Source: Piscibacillus sp052246295
GTDB taxonomy: Bacteria; Bacillota; Bacilli; Bacillales; Alkalibacillaceae
DNA length: 64,000 nt
Assembly: GCA_052246295.1 (NCBI GenBank)
Contig: JBQQCO010000012.1
Strand: one strand, 5' to 3'
The notes beneath the pieces were generated by a model, which ran no database searches, was not told the origin of the DNA, and saw only the letters and a list, made by a program, of their open reading frames with translations. The translations under genes and the position numbers were made by a program. Of this stretch, positions 51,454-60,232 are shown piece by piece. Numbering within the stretch: position 1 is the stretch's first letter; each line of letters opens with the position of its first letter.

Positions 51454-51732
51454 TTAGCGTTTTGTTTTCTTATCGTCACCGGAATGACCTTTGAACGTAC
51501 GTGTTGGTGCAAACTCACCTAGTTTATGCCCAACCATGTCTTCCGTAATATAAACGGGTACATGTTTACGGCCGTCATATACTGCAATAGTGTTTCCAAC
51601 AAAGTTAGGGAAAATTGTAGAACGACGTGACCAAGTTTTAATGACGGACTTTTTGCTTTCTTCGTTCATTTTTTCAACTTTTTTCATTAAATGATCATCC
51701 ACGAAAGGTCCCTTTTTTAAACTACGACCCAT
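51454..51732 (-). CDS. rpsS: 30S ribosomal protein S19
   Basis: A 92-aa S19 (GRSLKKGPFVDDHLMKKVEK; GHKLGEFAPTRTFKGHSG). Confidence 0.97.
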   Translation of the reverse strand: MGRSLKKGPFVDDHLMKKVEKMNEESKKSVIKTWSRRSTIFPNFVGNTIAVYDGRKHVPVYITEDMVGHKLGEFAPTRTFKGHSGDDKKTKR

Positions 51733-51789
51733 GAATAAACCTCCTTCCGTCTTTGAGACAATCGCGCTAACGATTGTACTAAGTCAAGA

Positions 51790-52623
51790 TTATTTCTTCT
51801 TACGACGACGTACAATAAACTTATCTGACTGTTTATTACGCTTACGAGTTTTAAGTCCAAGCGTAGGTTTACCCCATGGTGACATAGGAGATGGAAGACC
51901 GATTGGAGCACGACCTTCACCACCACCGTGCGGGTGATCGCTTGGGTTCATAACAGAACCACGTACTGTTGGGCGAATGCCTTTCCAACGAGAACGTCCT
52001 GCTTTACCTACTCTTACAAGTTCATGTTCAATGTTACCAACTTGACCGATTGTTGCACGGCAAGTTCCAAGAATCATACGAGTTTCGCCAGATGCTAGGC
52101 GTACTAAAACGTATTTTTCTTCTTTACCTAAGATTTGTGCTTGAGCACCTGCTGAACGTACTAACTGTCCACCACGACCTGGTTTTAACTCAATGTTGTG
52201 AACTGTTGTACCTACAGGCATTTTGTTTAATGGTAATGCGTTACCTGTTTTAATGTCTGAACCTTCACCAGACATGATTTCTTGACCTACTTTTAGGCCT
52301 TTAGGTGCTAGGATATAGCGTTTTTCACCGTCTGCATAGTTGATTAACGCAATGTTAGCTGAACGGTTTGGATCGTATTCGATCGTAGCAACGCGTCCTG
52401 GTATACCATCTTTATCGCGCTTGAAATCAATGATACGGTATTGGCGCTTATGTCCTCCACCTTGATGACGAACCGTTAATTTCCCTTGGTTGTTACGACC
52501 TGCACGTTTCTTAATTGGTGCAAGTAGGGATTTTTCCGGGCTATTAGTCGTAATTTCTTCGTTTGTTAAAGTAGACATGTTACGACGCCCGTTACTAGTT
52601 GGTTTATACTTTTTGATCGCCAT
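51790..52623 (-). CDS. rplB: 50S ribosomal protein L2
   Basis: A 277-aa L2 (MAIKKYKPTSNGRRNMSTL; SVMNPSDHPHGGGEGRAPIG with the peptidyl-transferase-near His). Confidence 0.97.
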   Translation of the reverse strand: MAIKKYKPTSNGRRNMSTLTNEEITTNSPEKSLLAPIKKRAGRNNQGKLTVRHQGGGHKRQYRIIDFKRDKDGIPGRVATIEYDPNRSANIALINYADGEKRYILAPKGLKVGQEIMSGEGSDIKTGNALPLNKMPVGTTVHNIELKPGRGGQLVRSAGAQAQILGKEEKYVLVRLASGETRMILGTCRATIGQVGNIEHELVRVGKAGRSRWKGIRPTVRGSVMNPSDHPHGGGEGRAPIGLPSPMSPWGKPTLGLKTRKRNKQSDKFIVRRRKKK

Positions 52624-52664
52624 CTTTTTTCCCTCCTTTTAAGAAAATATATTATAGTTCCGAC

Positions 52665-52955
52665 TTATACACCTTCAAAGAAATCTAGTTCTTTGCTATC
52701 AGGTGTTAAAGTAACGATAGCTTTTTTACGATCTGGGCGGAAACCTTCGTATCGACCCATTCTTCTTTTCTTACCTTTTAAGTTGATTGTGTTAACTTTA
52801 TCAACTTTTACTCCGAATATAGTTTCAACAGCGTTTTTAATTTCCGTTTTGTTAGCTTTTTTAGCAACTTCAAACGTATATTTATTTTCGGCCATTAAAT
52901 CTGCAGAGTGTTCTGTGATAATTGGGCGCTTAATGATATCTCTTGGTTCTGTCAT
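52665..52955 (-). CDS. rplW: 50S ribosomal protein L23
   Basis: A 96-aa L23 at the exit tunnel (RDIIKRPIITEHSADLM). Stop/start overlap with rplD. Confidence 0.96.
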   Translation of the reverse strand: MTEPRDIIKRPIITEHSADLMAENKYTFEVAKKANKTEIKNAVETIFGVKVDKVNTINLKGKKRRMGRYEGFRPDRKKAIVTLTPDSKELDFFEGV

Positions 52956-53578
52956 TATGCAAGCACCTCCCCTGCTTTTTCAGCTGCTTCTTTAGTGATG
53001 AACAGCTTGTCATACTTCAGTAAATCTAATACATTGACTTGTTCTACTGTTAGAACATGCACGTTTTGAAGATTGTTAGCAGAACGTTCGATGTTTTCAT
53101 CTTTTTCCGCTGTAACAATTAAAGCTTTTTCATTAGTGTCAAAGCTGTTTAGTAATTGAACAACTTCTTTTGTTTTAGGAGCTTCAATACTTAAATCCTC
53201 TAACACTACGATTTCGTCGTTTTGTACTTTAGAAGATAAAGCAGAACGAAGCGCTAAACGACGTACTTTTTTAGGCATTTTGTAGCTGTAGCTACGTGGT
53301 GTTGGACCAAATACTGTTCCACCACCAACCCATTGTGGAGAACGGATAGACCCTTGACGAGCTCGACCCGTACCTTTTTGGCGCCATGGTTTACGGCCAC
53401 CACCAGATACTTCAGAGCGACCTTTCACTTTGTGAGTACCTTGACGTAGTGATGCTTGTTGCATAACTACTGCTTCTTTTAAAACTGTTTCGTTTGGTTC
53501 AATACCAAATACTCCGTCAGTAAGCTCGATATCGCCTACTTGAGAGCCAGCTTGATTGTATAGTGCTACTTTAGGCAT
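52955..53578 (-). CDS. rplD: 50S ribosomal protein L4
   Basis: A 207-aa L4 (GRSEVSGGGRKPWRQKGTGR; RQGSIRSPQWVGGGTVFG). In enteric bacteria L4 represses the S10 operon; no such leader is proven here. Confidence 0.97.
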   Translation of the reverse strand: MPKVALYNQAGSQVGDIELTDGVFGIEPNETVLKEAVVMQQASLRQGTHKVKGRSEVSGGGRKPWRQKGTGRARQGSIRSPQWVGGGTVFGPTPRSYSYKMPKKVRRLALRSALSSKVQNDEIVVLEDLSIEAPKTKEVVQLLNSFDTNEKALIVTAEKDENIERSANNLQNVHVLTVEQVNVLDLLKYDKLFITKEAAEKAGEVLA

Positions 53579-53603
53579 GACATATCCTCCCTTCGTTTAA
53601 TAT

Positions 53604-54233
53604 TTAGTTAGCCTTAACCGCACTTGTGATTTCAACGTAAGATTTCTTCGCGCCAGGCACATTACCTTTAACGAGAATCAAGTTGTTATCTGTATCTACC
53701 TTAACTACTTCTAAGTTTTGAATAGTTACAGTTTGACCACCCATTTGTCCAGGTAACTTTTTACCTTTAAATACGCGCATTGGGTCAATAACACCCATCG
53801 CACCTGGAGCGCGGTGATAATGCGAACCGTGAGTCATTGGTCCACGTTGTTGATTATGTCGTTTAATCGCACCTTGGAACCCTTTACCTTTAGAAGTTCC
53901 AGTTACGTCAATTTTTTCTCCTGCTTCAAAAACATCCACACTTAACTCTTGACCTACTTCATACTCGTCAAGATTTACGTTACGGATTTCGCGAATGAAG
54001 CGCTTAGGCTTAGTGTTTGCCTTCTCAGCATGACCTTTTGCCGGTTTATTCGCATTCGATTCTTTTTGATCCGCAAAACCTAGTTGAATAGCTTCATAGC
54101 CATCATTCTCAGTAGTTTTCTTCTGAAGAACAACGTTACCTTCTGCTTGAATTACAGTTACAGGTACTAGTTCGCCGTTTTCAGAGAATAGCTGAGTCAT
54201 TCCGATTTTACGTCCTAAGATTCCTTTCGCCAT
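53604..54233 (-). CDS. rplC: 50S ribosomal protein L3
   Basis: A 209-aa L3 (KGILGRKIGMTQLFSENGE; GSHYHRAPGAMGVIDPMRVF). Confidence 0.97.
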   Translation of the reverse strand: MAKGILGRKIGMTQLFSENGELVPVTVIQAEGNVVLQKKTTENDGYEAIQLGFADQKESNANKPAKGHAEKANTKPKRFIREIRNVNLDEYEVGQELSVDVFEAGEKIDVTGTSKGKGFQGAIKRHNQQRGPMTHGSHYHRAPGAMGVIDPMRVFKGKKLPGQMGGQTVTIQNLEVVKVDTDNNLILVKGNVPGAKKSYVEITSAVKAN

Positions 54234-54257
54234 CCGTTACACCTCCTAAAAATTGTT

Positions 54258-54566
54258 TTATAGTTTAATTTCGATATCAACGCCTGATGGTAAGTCAAGT
54301 CTCATTAATGAGTCAACTGTTTGTGGCGTTGGGCTCAGAATGTCAATCAAACGCTTGTGTGTGCGCATTTCAAATTGCTCACGAGCATCTTTGTACTTGT
54401 GAACCGCACGTAAGATTGTGTAAACAGAGCGCTCAGTTGGCAATGGGATTGGACCAGATACCTCTGCTCCAGAACGTTTTGCCGTTTCTACGATTTTCTC
54501 CGCTGATTGATCAAGCACACGGTGATCATAAGCTTTTAAACGGATACGGATTTTCTCTTTTGCCAT
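54258..54566 (-). CDS. rpsJ: 30S ribosomal protein S10
   Basis: A 102-aa S10 (KIRIRLKAYDHRVLDQSAEK). ATG at 54566 follows GGAGGG; the open frame continues 32 codons upstream without homology. First gene of the S10 cluster. S10 (NusE) also joins transcription antitermination. Confidence 0.96.
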   Translation of the reverse strand: MAKEKIRIRLKAYDHRVLDQSAEKIVETAKRSGAEVSGPIPLPTERSVYTILRAVHKYKDAREQFEMRTHKRLIDILSPTPQTVDSLMRLDLPSGVDIEIKL

Positions 54567-54768
54567 TATTTTCCCTCCTTTTCGTCTATCTTCTAAAACA
54601 GACATACTCCGTGAAAATTTCCTCCACACTCGCCATGGCAAAGGGGCCGGGTGTGTCAGCAACCTTCCACTTCATCGCCTTTAATATGACTGCAACATTA
54701 AACATTATACAGAATTAACCCTCTATACGCAAGAGAATTCGATAAGTTTCTTCGCAATCACCTTAGTT

Positions 54769-54797
54769 ATTATACTAAGGTTTAGCGCCTCTTTCAA
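54769..54797 (-). promoter_or_regulatory. Promoter of the S10 operon
   Basis: TTGAAA (54792-54797) and TATAAT (54769-54774) with 17-bp spacing, giving a leader of about 195 bases before rpsJ. So the S10 cluster is transcribed separately from tuf. Confidence 0.8.
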
Positions 54798-54936
54798 CCA
54801 ATAGGGTAATATTCAGAAAAATTGTGATAATAGCCTAGTATGTTACTTATCTTGAAAGTTCAAATTTCGCTTTTGGTGCATTCCACGATTGATGTAAATA
54901 CAACTAGTTGGTAGTAATAATAGCGTAGTCAAAATG

Positions 54937-55350
54937 CGAGACTCCTGGTCGGCTAAGTGCGGCCACGTCCTGCGCCTGCGATTACTCGGCGCAAATTAAG
55001 CAAAGAAGTATTACAAGTAGCATTTGTGGCCAACGCCGACACTTGACCGTCCAGGTCGTCGCAGACAGCACGAGCTGAGGGGCCACAGGATGTGGGTCAG
55101 TTCGGCGTCGCTACACGGATGTTGCGAATTTAGCCGAACTTCCTTAATCCCCGAACGAATGTGAGTTTGGGGAAGTTGAAGCCGTGCCTGAGGAAAGCGA
55201 AGCATTTGACTACGCTTATTGTACTATGTGATAAACGAAAAGCGACTGGCGGCGACCCCTTGGGGATCAGCGCGAGGCGAAAATCACCGAAACGAGCCGG
55301 GCGAGTTTCGTGAAGTTGAGGCCGCGCCCCAGGAAAGCGTCCGCCAGAGA
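54937..55350. repeat. Dispersed GC-rich repeats, copy B plus a second family
   Basis: 54937-55210 is related, in reverse orientation, to 35374-35668; TGCGATTACTCGGCGCAAA and GGGGCCACAGGATGTGGGTC are shared. 55228-55350 is a different block bounded by AACGAAAAGCGACTGGCGG and CCGCCAGAGAGCGTTCGTT, resembling the CCGC-rich intergenic repeats common in Bacillaceae. The 290 bases between it and rpsJ hold the S10 promoter and leader. The open frames here have no gene-like features. Confidence 0.75.
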
Positions 55351-55364
55351 GCGTTCGTTATACA

Positions 55365-55398
55365 TTAAAAAAGACTACCGAATAGATCGGTAGTCTTT
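55365..55398 (-). terminator. Terminator of the str operon behind tuf
   Basis: AAGACTACCG (55371-55380) pairs with CGGTAGTCTT (55388-55397); a U run follows on the minus strand. Confidence 0.9.
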
Positions 55399-55406
55399 TG
55401 CAGTTA

Positions 55407-56597
55407 TTATTCAGTGATTGATGATACAACACCAGCGCCTACTGTACGGCCACCTTCACGGATTGAGAATTTAGTACCTTCTTCAATCGCAACTGTTGTA
55501 ATTAGTTCAACATCCATTTCAACGTTATCGCCAGGCATTACCATTTCTACACCTTCAGGTAGCTGAATAACACCAGTTACGTCAGTTGTACGGAAGTAGA
55601 ACTGTGGACGATAGTTTGTGAAGAATGGAGTGTGACGTCCACCTTCTTCTTTAGATAGAACGTAAACTTCTGCTTTGAACTTAGTGTGAGGTGTGATTGA
55701 ACCAGGCTTAGCTAAAACCTGACCACGCTTGATTTCTTCACGAGAAACACCACGTAGTAACGCACCAATGTTGTCACCAGCTTCTGCATAGTCTAGAAGC
55801 TTACGGAACATTTCAACACCAGTTACAGTAGTTTTGCTTGGTTCTTCAGCAAGACCGATGATTTCGATTTCGTCACCAACTGATACTTGACCACGCTCAA
55901 CACGGCCAGTAGCAACTGTACCACGACCAGTGATTGAGAATACGTCCTCAACTGGCATCATGAATGGCTTATCAGTGTCACGGTCAGGAGTTGGAATGTA
56001 CTCGTCAACTGCATCCATTAATTCATAGATCGCGTTAACGTACTGCTCTTCACCTTCAAGAGCCATTAAAGCTGAACCTTTAACTACTGGTACATCATCA
56101 CCAGGGAAGTCATACTCAGATAGTAGGTCACGAACTTCCATTTCAACTAGCTCTAGAAGCTCTTCGTCGTCAACCATGTCACATTTGTTTAAGAATACTA
56201 CGATCGCAGGTACACCAACCTGACGAGAAAGTAGGATGTGCTCACGAGTTTGTGGCATTGGACCGTCTGCTGCAGATACTACTAGAATCGCACCGTCCAT
56301 TTGTGCTGCACCAGTAATCATGTTCTTAACGTAGTCAGCGTGTCCTGGGCAGTCAACGTGAGCATAGTGACGGTTGTCAGTTTCATACTCAACGTGTGCA
56401 GTAGAGATTGTGATTCCACGCTCTTTTTCTTCAGGAGCACCGTCGATTTGGTCATAAGCCATTGCAGTACCTTTACCTGATTTCTTGTGTAATACAGTTG
56501 TGATTGCTGCAGTTAAAGTAGTTTTACCATGGTCAACGTGTCCGATTGTACCAATGTTAACGTGTGATTTGGAACGGTCAAATTTTTCTTTTGACAT
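55407..56597 (-). CDS. tuf: Elongation factor Tu
   Basis: A 396-aa GTPase that brings aminoacyl-tRNA to the ribosome. P-loop GHVDHGKTT, switch II DCPGHADYVKNM, NKCD for guanine. The only tuf copy in the window; 116 bases after fusA. Confidence 0.98.
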   Translation of the reverse strand: MSKEKFDRSKSHVNIGTIGHVDHGKTTLTAAITTVLHKKSGKGTAMAYDQIDGAPEEKERGITISTAHVEYETDNRHYAHVDCPGHADYVKNMITGAAQMDGAILVVSAADGPMPQTREHILLSRQVGVPAIVVFLNKCDMVDDEELLELVEMEVRDLLSEYDFPGDDVPVVKGSALMALEGEEQYVNAIYELMDAVDEYIPTPDRDTDKPFMMPVEDVFSITGRGTVATGRVERGQVSVGDEIEIIGLAEEPSKTTVTGVEMFRKLLDYAEAGDNIGALLRGVSREEIKRGQVLAKPGSITPHTKFKAEVYVLSKEEGGRHTPFFTNYRPQFYFRTTDVTGVIQLPEGVEMVMPGDNVEMDVELITTVAIEEGTKFSIREGGRTVGAGVVSSITE

Positions 56598-56640
56598 TTA
56601 TATTTCCTCCTTAAAAATTAAAATTTATGTTTTATGTGTT

Positions 56641-56675
56641 CAGTCATCTCCTAATATAGCATTAGGAGATAACTG
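56641..56675 (-). other. Stem-loop between fusA and tuf
   Basis: CAGT and ATCTCCTAAT (56641-56655) pair with ATTAGGAGAT and ACTG (56661-56675), with one unpaired base on each side. No U run follows, so it is not a simple terminator. It could be an RNA-processing or stability element that allows a higher level of EF-Tu. Confidence 0.6.
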
Positions 56676-56713
56676 TTTACAATATTTCTAATAGGTTTTT
56701 TGACAAATGTCAA

Positions 56714-58792
56714 TTATTGCCCACTATTTTTCTTGATGATTTCTTCAGAGATGCTCTTAGGAACTTCTTCATAGTGACTGAAGTGCATAGTGTAAGTTCC
56801 GCGACCTTGAGTGTTTGAACGTAATGCAGTTGCATAACCAAACATTTCAGAAAGTGGTACGAATGCATTAACAACCGAAGCATTACCACGTGAACCCATA
56901 CCTTCTACACGTCCACGACGAGAAGTTACATCACCCATAATGTCACCCATGTATTCTTCAGGAACTACGATCTCTACTTTCATCATTGGTTCAAGTAGAA
57001 CTGGGTTACATTTATTTTTAGCTGCTTTAAGAGCCATTGATGCTGCCACTTTGAACGCAGTCTCGTTTGAGTCTACATCGTGGTATGAACCATCATATAA
57101 AGTAGCTTTAATATCGATTAGTGGATAACCTGCAAGTACCCCGTTTTCCATTGATTCTTCAATACCAGCTTGTACTGATGGGATATATTCTTTAGGTACT
57201 ACACCACCAACAATTTTGTTAACGAATTCGAAGCCAGCGCCTTCTTCGTTTGGTTCAAATTTAATCCAAACGTGACCGTATTGACCACGACCACCAGACT
57301 GACGTACGAATTTACCTTCAACATCCGCAGAGCCACGGAAAGTTTCACGGTAAGCAACCTGTGGAGCACCTACATTCGCATCCACTTTAAACTCACGCTT
57401 TAGACGGTCAACGATGATGTCTAGGTGAAGCTCACCCATACCGTGAATGATTGTTTGACCAGTCTCTTCGTTAGTTTCAGTACGGAAAGTAGGGTCTTCC
57501 TCAGCTAGTTTACCTAAAGCAATACCCATTTTATCCTGGTCTGCTTTTGATTTTGGCTCAATCGCAACTGCGATAACAGGTTCAGGGAACTCCATTGATT
57601 CAAGAATAACTAAGTTTTTCTCGTCACATAGAGTGTCACCAGTTGCTGTGTCCTTCAAACCAACACCACCAGCGATATCACCAGCATATACTGTGTCTAC
57701 TTCTTCACGGTGGTTAGCGTGCATTTGTAGGATACGTCCTACACGTTCACGCTTATCTTTAGAAGCGTTCTTAACATAAGAACCACTACTTAAAGTACCT
57801 GAGTAAACACGGAAGAATGTTAACTTACCAACATAAGGGTCTGTCATTACTTTGAATGCTAATGCAGAGAATGGCTCTTTATCGTCAGACTTACGAACAA
57901 CTTCTTCACCTGTACCAGGAACGATACCTTCAATTGGAGGTACGTCTAATGGTGAAGGAAGATAGTCGATTACTGCATCGAGTAATAACTGAACACCTTT
58001 GTTTTTGAATGCAGAACCACACATTACTGGATAGAATTCTACGTCACAAGTTGCTTTACGAATCGCAGCTTTTAACTCTTCAATGCTGAACTCTTCACCT
58101 TCTAGGTATTTCATCATTAAGTCTTCGTCTAATTCTGCAATTGCTTCAACTAAGCGTCCGCGATATTCTTCAGCTTGGTCCTTGTATTCATCAGGAATAT
58201 CTGTCGGTTTTGCGCGAGTACCAAGGTCATCTTCATAGAAGTAAGCTTTCATTTCTACTAAGTCGATGATTCCTTCGAACTGATCCTCAGCACCGATTGG
58301 TAACTGAATAGGGTGCGCATTTGCACCTAAGCGATCTTCTAATGTACCTACAGAGTATAAGAAGTCTGCGCCTACTTTATCCATTTTGTTGATAAATACA
58401 ACACGTGGAACTCCGTAAGTAGTGGCTTGTCGCCAAACTGTTTCTGTTTGTGGCTCTACGCCTGATTGTGCATCTAGTAATGCAACTGATCCATCAAGTA
58501 CACGTAATGAACGTTCAACCTCCACTGTGAAGTCTACGTGTCCAGGTGTATCGATGATGTTAATACGATGGTCCTTCCATTGAGCTGTTGTTGCAGCAGA
58601 AGTGATCGTGATACCACGTTCCTGCTCCTGCTCCATCCAGTCCATTTGAGAAGCACCTTCGTGAGTTTCTCCCAGCTTATGGATACGTCCTGTATAGAAC
58701 AGGATACGTTCCGTAGCTGTAGTTTTACCGGCATCGATGTGAGCCATGATCCCGATATTACGATACTTGTCTAAGGAGAACTCTCTTGGCAT
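56714..58792 (-). CDS. fusA: Elongation factor G
   Basis: A 692-aa translocase GTPase. AHIDAGKTTATERIL is the P-loop, DTPGHVDFTVEVERSLR switch II, NKMDK for guanine. ATG at 58792 lies 8 bases behind GGAG; an ATG two codons upstream is too near. Confidence 0.97.
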   Translation of the reverse strand: MPREFSLDKYRNIGIMAHIDAGKTTATERILFYTGRIHKLGETHEGASQMDWMEQEQERGITITSAATTAQWKDHRINIIDTPGHVDFTVEVERSLRVLDGSVALLDAQSGVEPQTETVWRQATTYGVPRVVFINKMDKVGADFLYSVGTLEDRLGANAHPIQLPIGAEDQFEGIIDLVEMKAYFYEDDLGTRAKPTDIPDEYKDQAEEYRGRLVEAIAELDEDLMMKYLEGEEFSIEELKAAIRKATCDVEFYPVMCGSAFKNKGVQLLLDAVIDYLPSPLDVPPIEGIVPGTGEEVVRKSDDKEPFSALAFKVMTDPYVGKLTFFRVYSGTLSSGSYVKNASKDKRERVGRILQMHANHREEVDTVYAGDIAGGVGLKDTATGDTLCDEKNLVILESMEFPEPVIAVAIEPKSKADQDKMGIALGKLAEEDPTFRTETNEETGQTIIHGMGELHLDIIVDRLKREFKVDANVGAPQVAYRETFRGSADVEGKFVRQSGGRGQYGHVWIKFEPNEEGAGFEFVNKIVGGVVPKEYIPSVQAGIEESMENGVLAGYPLIDIKATLYDGSYHDVDSNETAFKVAASMALKAAKNKCNPVLLEPMMKVEIVVPEEYMGDIMGDVTSRRGRVEGMGSRGNASVVNAFVPLSEMFGYATALRSNTQGRGTYTMHFSHYEEVPKSISEEIIKKNSGQ

Positions 58793-58842
58793 ATTCATTT
58801 CTCCTTCCTGTATTAGAGCTAGATTGTATTATAAATATAATA

Positions 58843-59313
58843 TTACCAACGATAGTGAGCAAACGCTTTGTTCGCTTCTGCCATCTTGTGCATTTCTTCA
58901 CGGCGTTTAACCGCTGCACCTGTATTATTTGCTGCATCTAAAATTTCATTAGCTAAACGTTCTTCCATCGTTTTTTCTCCGCGTAAACGAGAGTAGTTTA
59001 CGATGAAACGAAGTCCTAATGCTTGACGACGCTCAGGGCGTACTTCAACTGGTACTTGGTAGTTTGAACCACCAACACGTCTAGCGCGTACTTCCAATAC
59101 AGGCATAACATTCTTCATTGCCTCTTCAAAAACATCCATAGCGTTTTGACCGCTACGCTCTTGAATTAATTCAAAAGATTTATATAAGATTTTTTGAGCA
59201 ACACCTTTTTTACCATCAACCATGATTTGATTGATTAAGCGAGTTACTAGTTTTGAGTTATAAATCGGATCTGGTAAAACATCTCTTTTAGGAACTGATC
59301 CTTTACGTGGCAT
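58843..59313 (-). CDS. rpsG: 30S ribosomal protein S7
   Basis: A 156-aa S7 (MPRKGSVPKRDVLPDPIYNS; GGSNYQVPVEVRPERRQALG). Confidence 0.97.
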   Translation of the reverse strand: MPRKGSVPKRDVLPDPIYNSKLVTRLINQIMVDGKKGVAQKILYKSFELIQERSGQNAMDVFEEAMKNVMPVLEVRARRVGGSNYQVPVEVRPERRQALGLRFIVNYSRLRGEKTMEERLANEILDAANNTGAAVKRREEMHKMAEANKAFAHYRW

Positions 59314-59357
59314 ATTAAGTTCCTCCTTTCCTTGGTGGTCTATATCTTAAGAACGTA

Positions 59358-59771
59358 TTATTTCTTAGGTCTTTTCGCACCGTATTTAGAACGGCTTTGC
59401 ATACGACCTTCAACACCAGCAGTGTCTAACGCACCACGAACGATGTGATAACGTACACCTGGTAAGTCTTTTACACGTCCACCACGAATTAGAACAACAC
59501 TGTGCTCTTGCAAGTTGTGGCCAATACCAGGAATGTATGCAGTAACCTCGATTTGGTTCGATAAACGAACACGTGCATATTTACGTAATGCCGAGTTCGG
59601 TTTCTTAGGTGTCATAGTCGCTACACGTGTGCACACTCCACGTTTTTGAGGAGCTGGGTTGTCAGTAAACTTCTTTTTGTAAGAGTTGAACCCTTTGTTT
59701 AGTGCTGGTGAGTCAGACTTTTTAGTTCTAGTTTTACGACCTTTACGAACTAATTGGTTAATAGTTGGCAT
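59358..59771 (-). CDS. rpsL: 30S ribosomal protein S12
   Basis: A 137-aa S12 (MPTINQLVRKGRKTRTKKSD). The decoding-site motif PKKPNSALRK keeps the Lys whose change gives streptomycin resistance, so wild-type here. ATG at 59771 follows GGGAGG; a 27-codon longer reading was rejected. Confidence 0.97.
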   Translation of the reverse strand: MPTINQLVRKGRKTRTKKSDSPALNKGFNSYKKKFTDNPAPQKRGVCTRVATMTPKKPNSALRKYARVRLSNQIEVTAYIPGIGHNLQEHSVVLIRGGRVKDLPGVRYHIVRGALDTAGVEGRMQSRSKYGAKRPKK

Positions 59772-59871
59772 GTTATATCCTCCCTTCTTAATAAGTGTTT
59801 CTAATACCACACATCCAGGTGGTTCATAAATGGGCAAAAAAACAAACTTCATACACTTGAGTGTAGAAAGT

Positions 59872-60123
59872 TTATTTTTTTATTGCCACAGCAGCTGCAC
59901 CGACATCGATCCCGCCTGCTTCGCCTAACTTTTTCATAGACTTTACAAACGATATTGGAACGTTATAGTCATTAGCTGCTTTTAATACTTTATCCGTTAT
60001 ACGTCGTTCAGCATTTTCAGCTATTACGACTTCAAGTACGTCACCATTTTTCATGGATTTTAGCACTTGTTTAGCTCCAATAATTAAACTGTTTTTAGCC
60101 TGTGCTACTTTTTCATAAGACAT
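59872..60123 (-). CDS. rplGB: L7Ae-family ribosomal protein (YbxF/L7Ae-like)
   Basis: An 83-aa protein with the L7Ae fold (KNSLIIGAKQVLKSMKNGD; VVIAENAERRITDKVLKAA), a kink-turn RNA-binding family found between rpoC and rpsL in Bacillus (ybxF). First gene after its own promoter. Confidence 0.9.
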   Translation of the reverse strand: MSYEKVAQAKNSLIIGAKQVLKSMKNGDVLEVVIAENAERRITDKVLKAANDYNVPISFVKSMKKLGEAGGIDVGAAAVAIKK

Positions 60124-60152
60124 TTTTCATCCTCCAAAGTAAACAGGTTATA

Positions 60153-60226
60153 TGAAGCACCTTGAATATATTATCATTGACCAAAATTAATGTCAACAAA
60201 AAATATAAATCAATCAAGGTGCTTCA
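60153..60226 (-). promoter_or_regulatory. Promoter of the str operon, framed by a 13-bp inverted repeat
   Basis: Minus-strand -35 TTGACA (60191-60196), 17 bp, -10 TAATAT (60168-60173). The box is framed by TGAAGCACCTTGA (60153-60165) and TCAAGGTGCTTCA (60214-60226), a perfect 13-bp inverted repeat. RNA would start about 60161, inside the left arm. The right arm also makes a small rpoC-terminator-like hairpin (AAGGT/ACCTT). Confidence 0.8.
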
Positions 60227-60232
60227 ACCTTT

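Noticed and set aside
54567..54662. N-terminal extension of rpsJ
   Set aside because: S10 is 102 aa in the family; the extension has no ribosome site and the inner ATG does.
55011..55205. 64-aa ORF between rpsJ and tuf
   Set aside because: Inside repeat copy B; same kind of spurious frame as in copy A.
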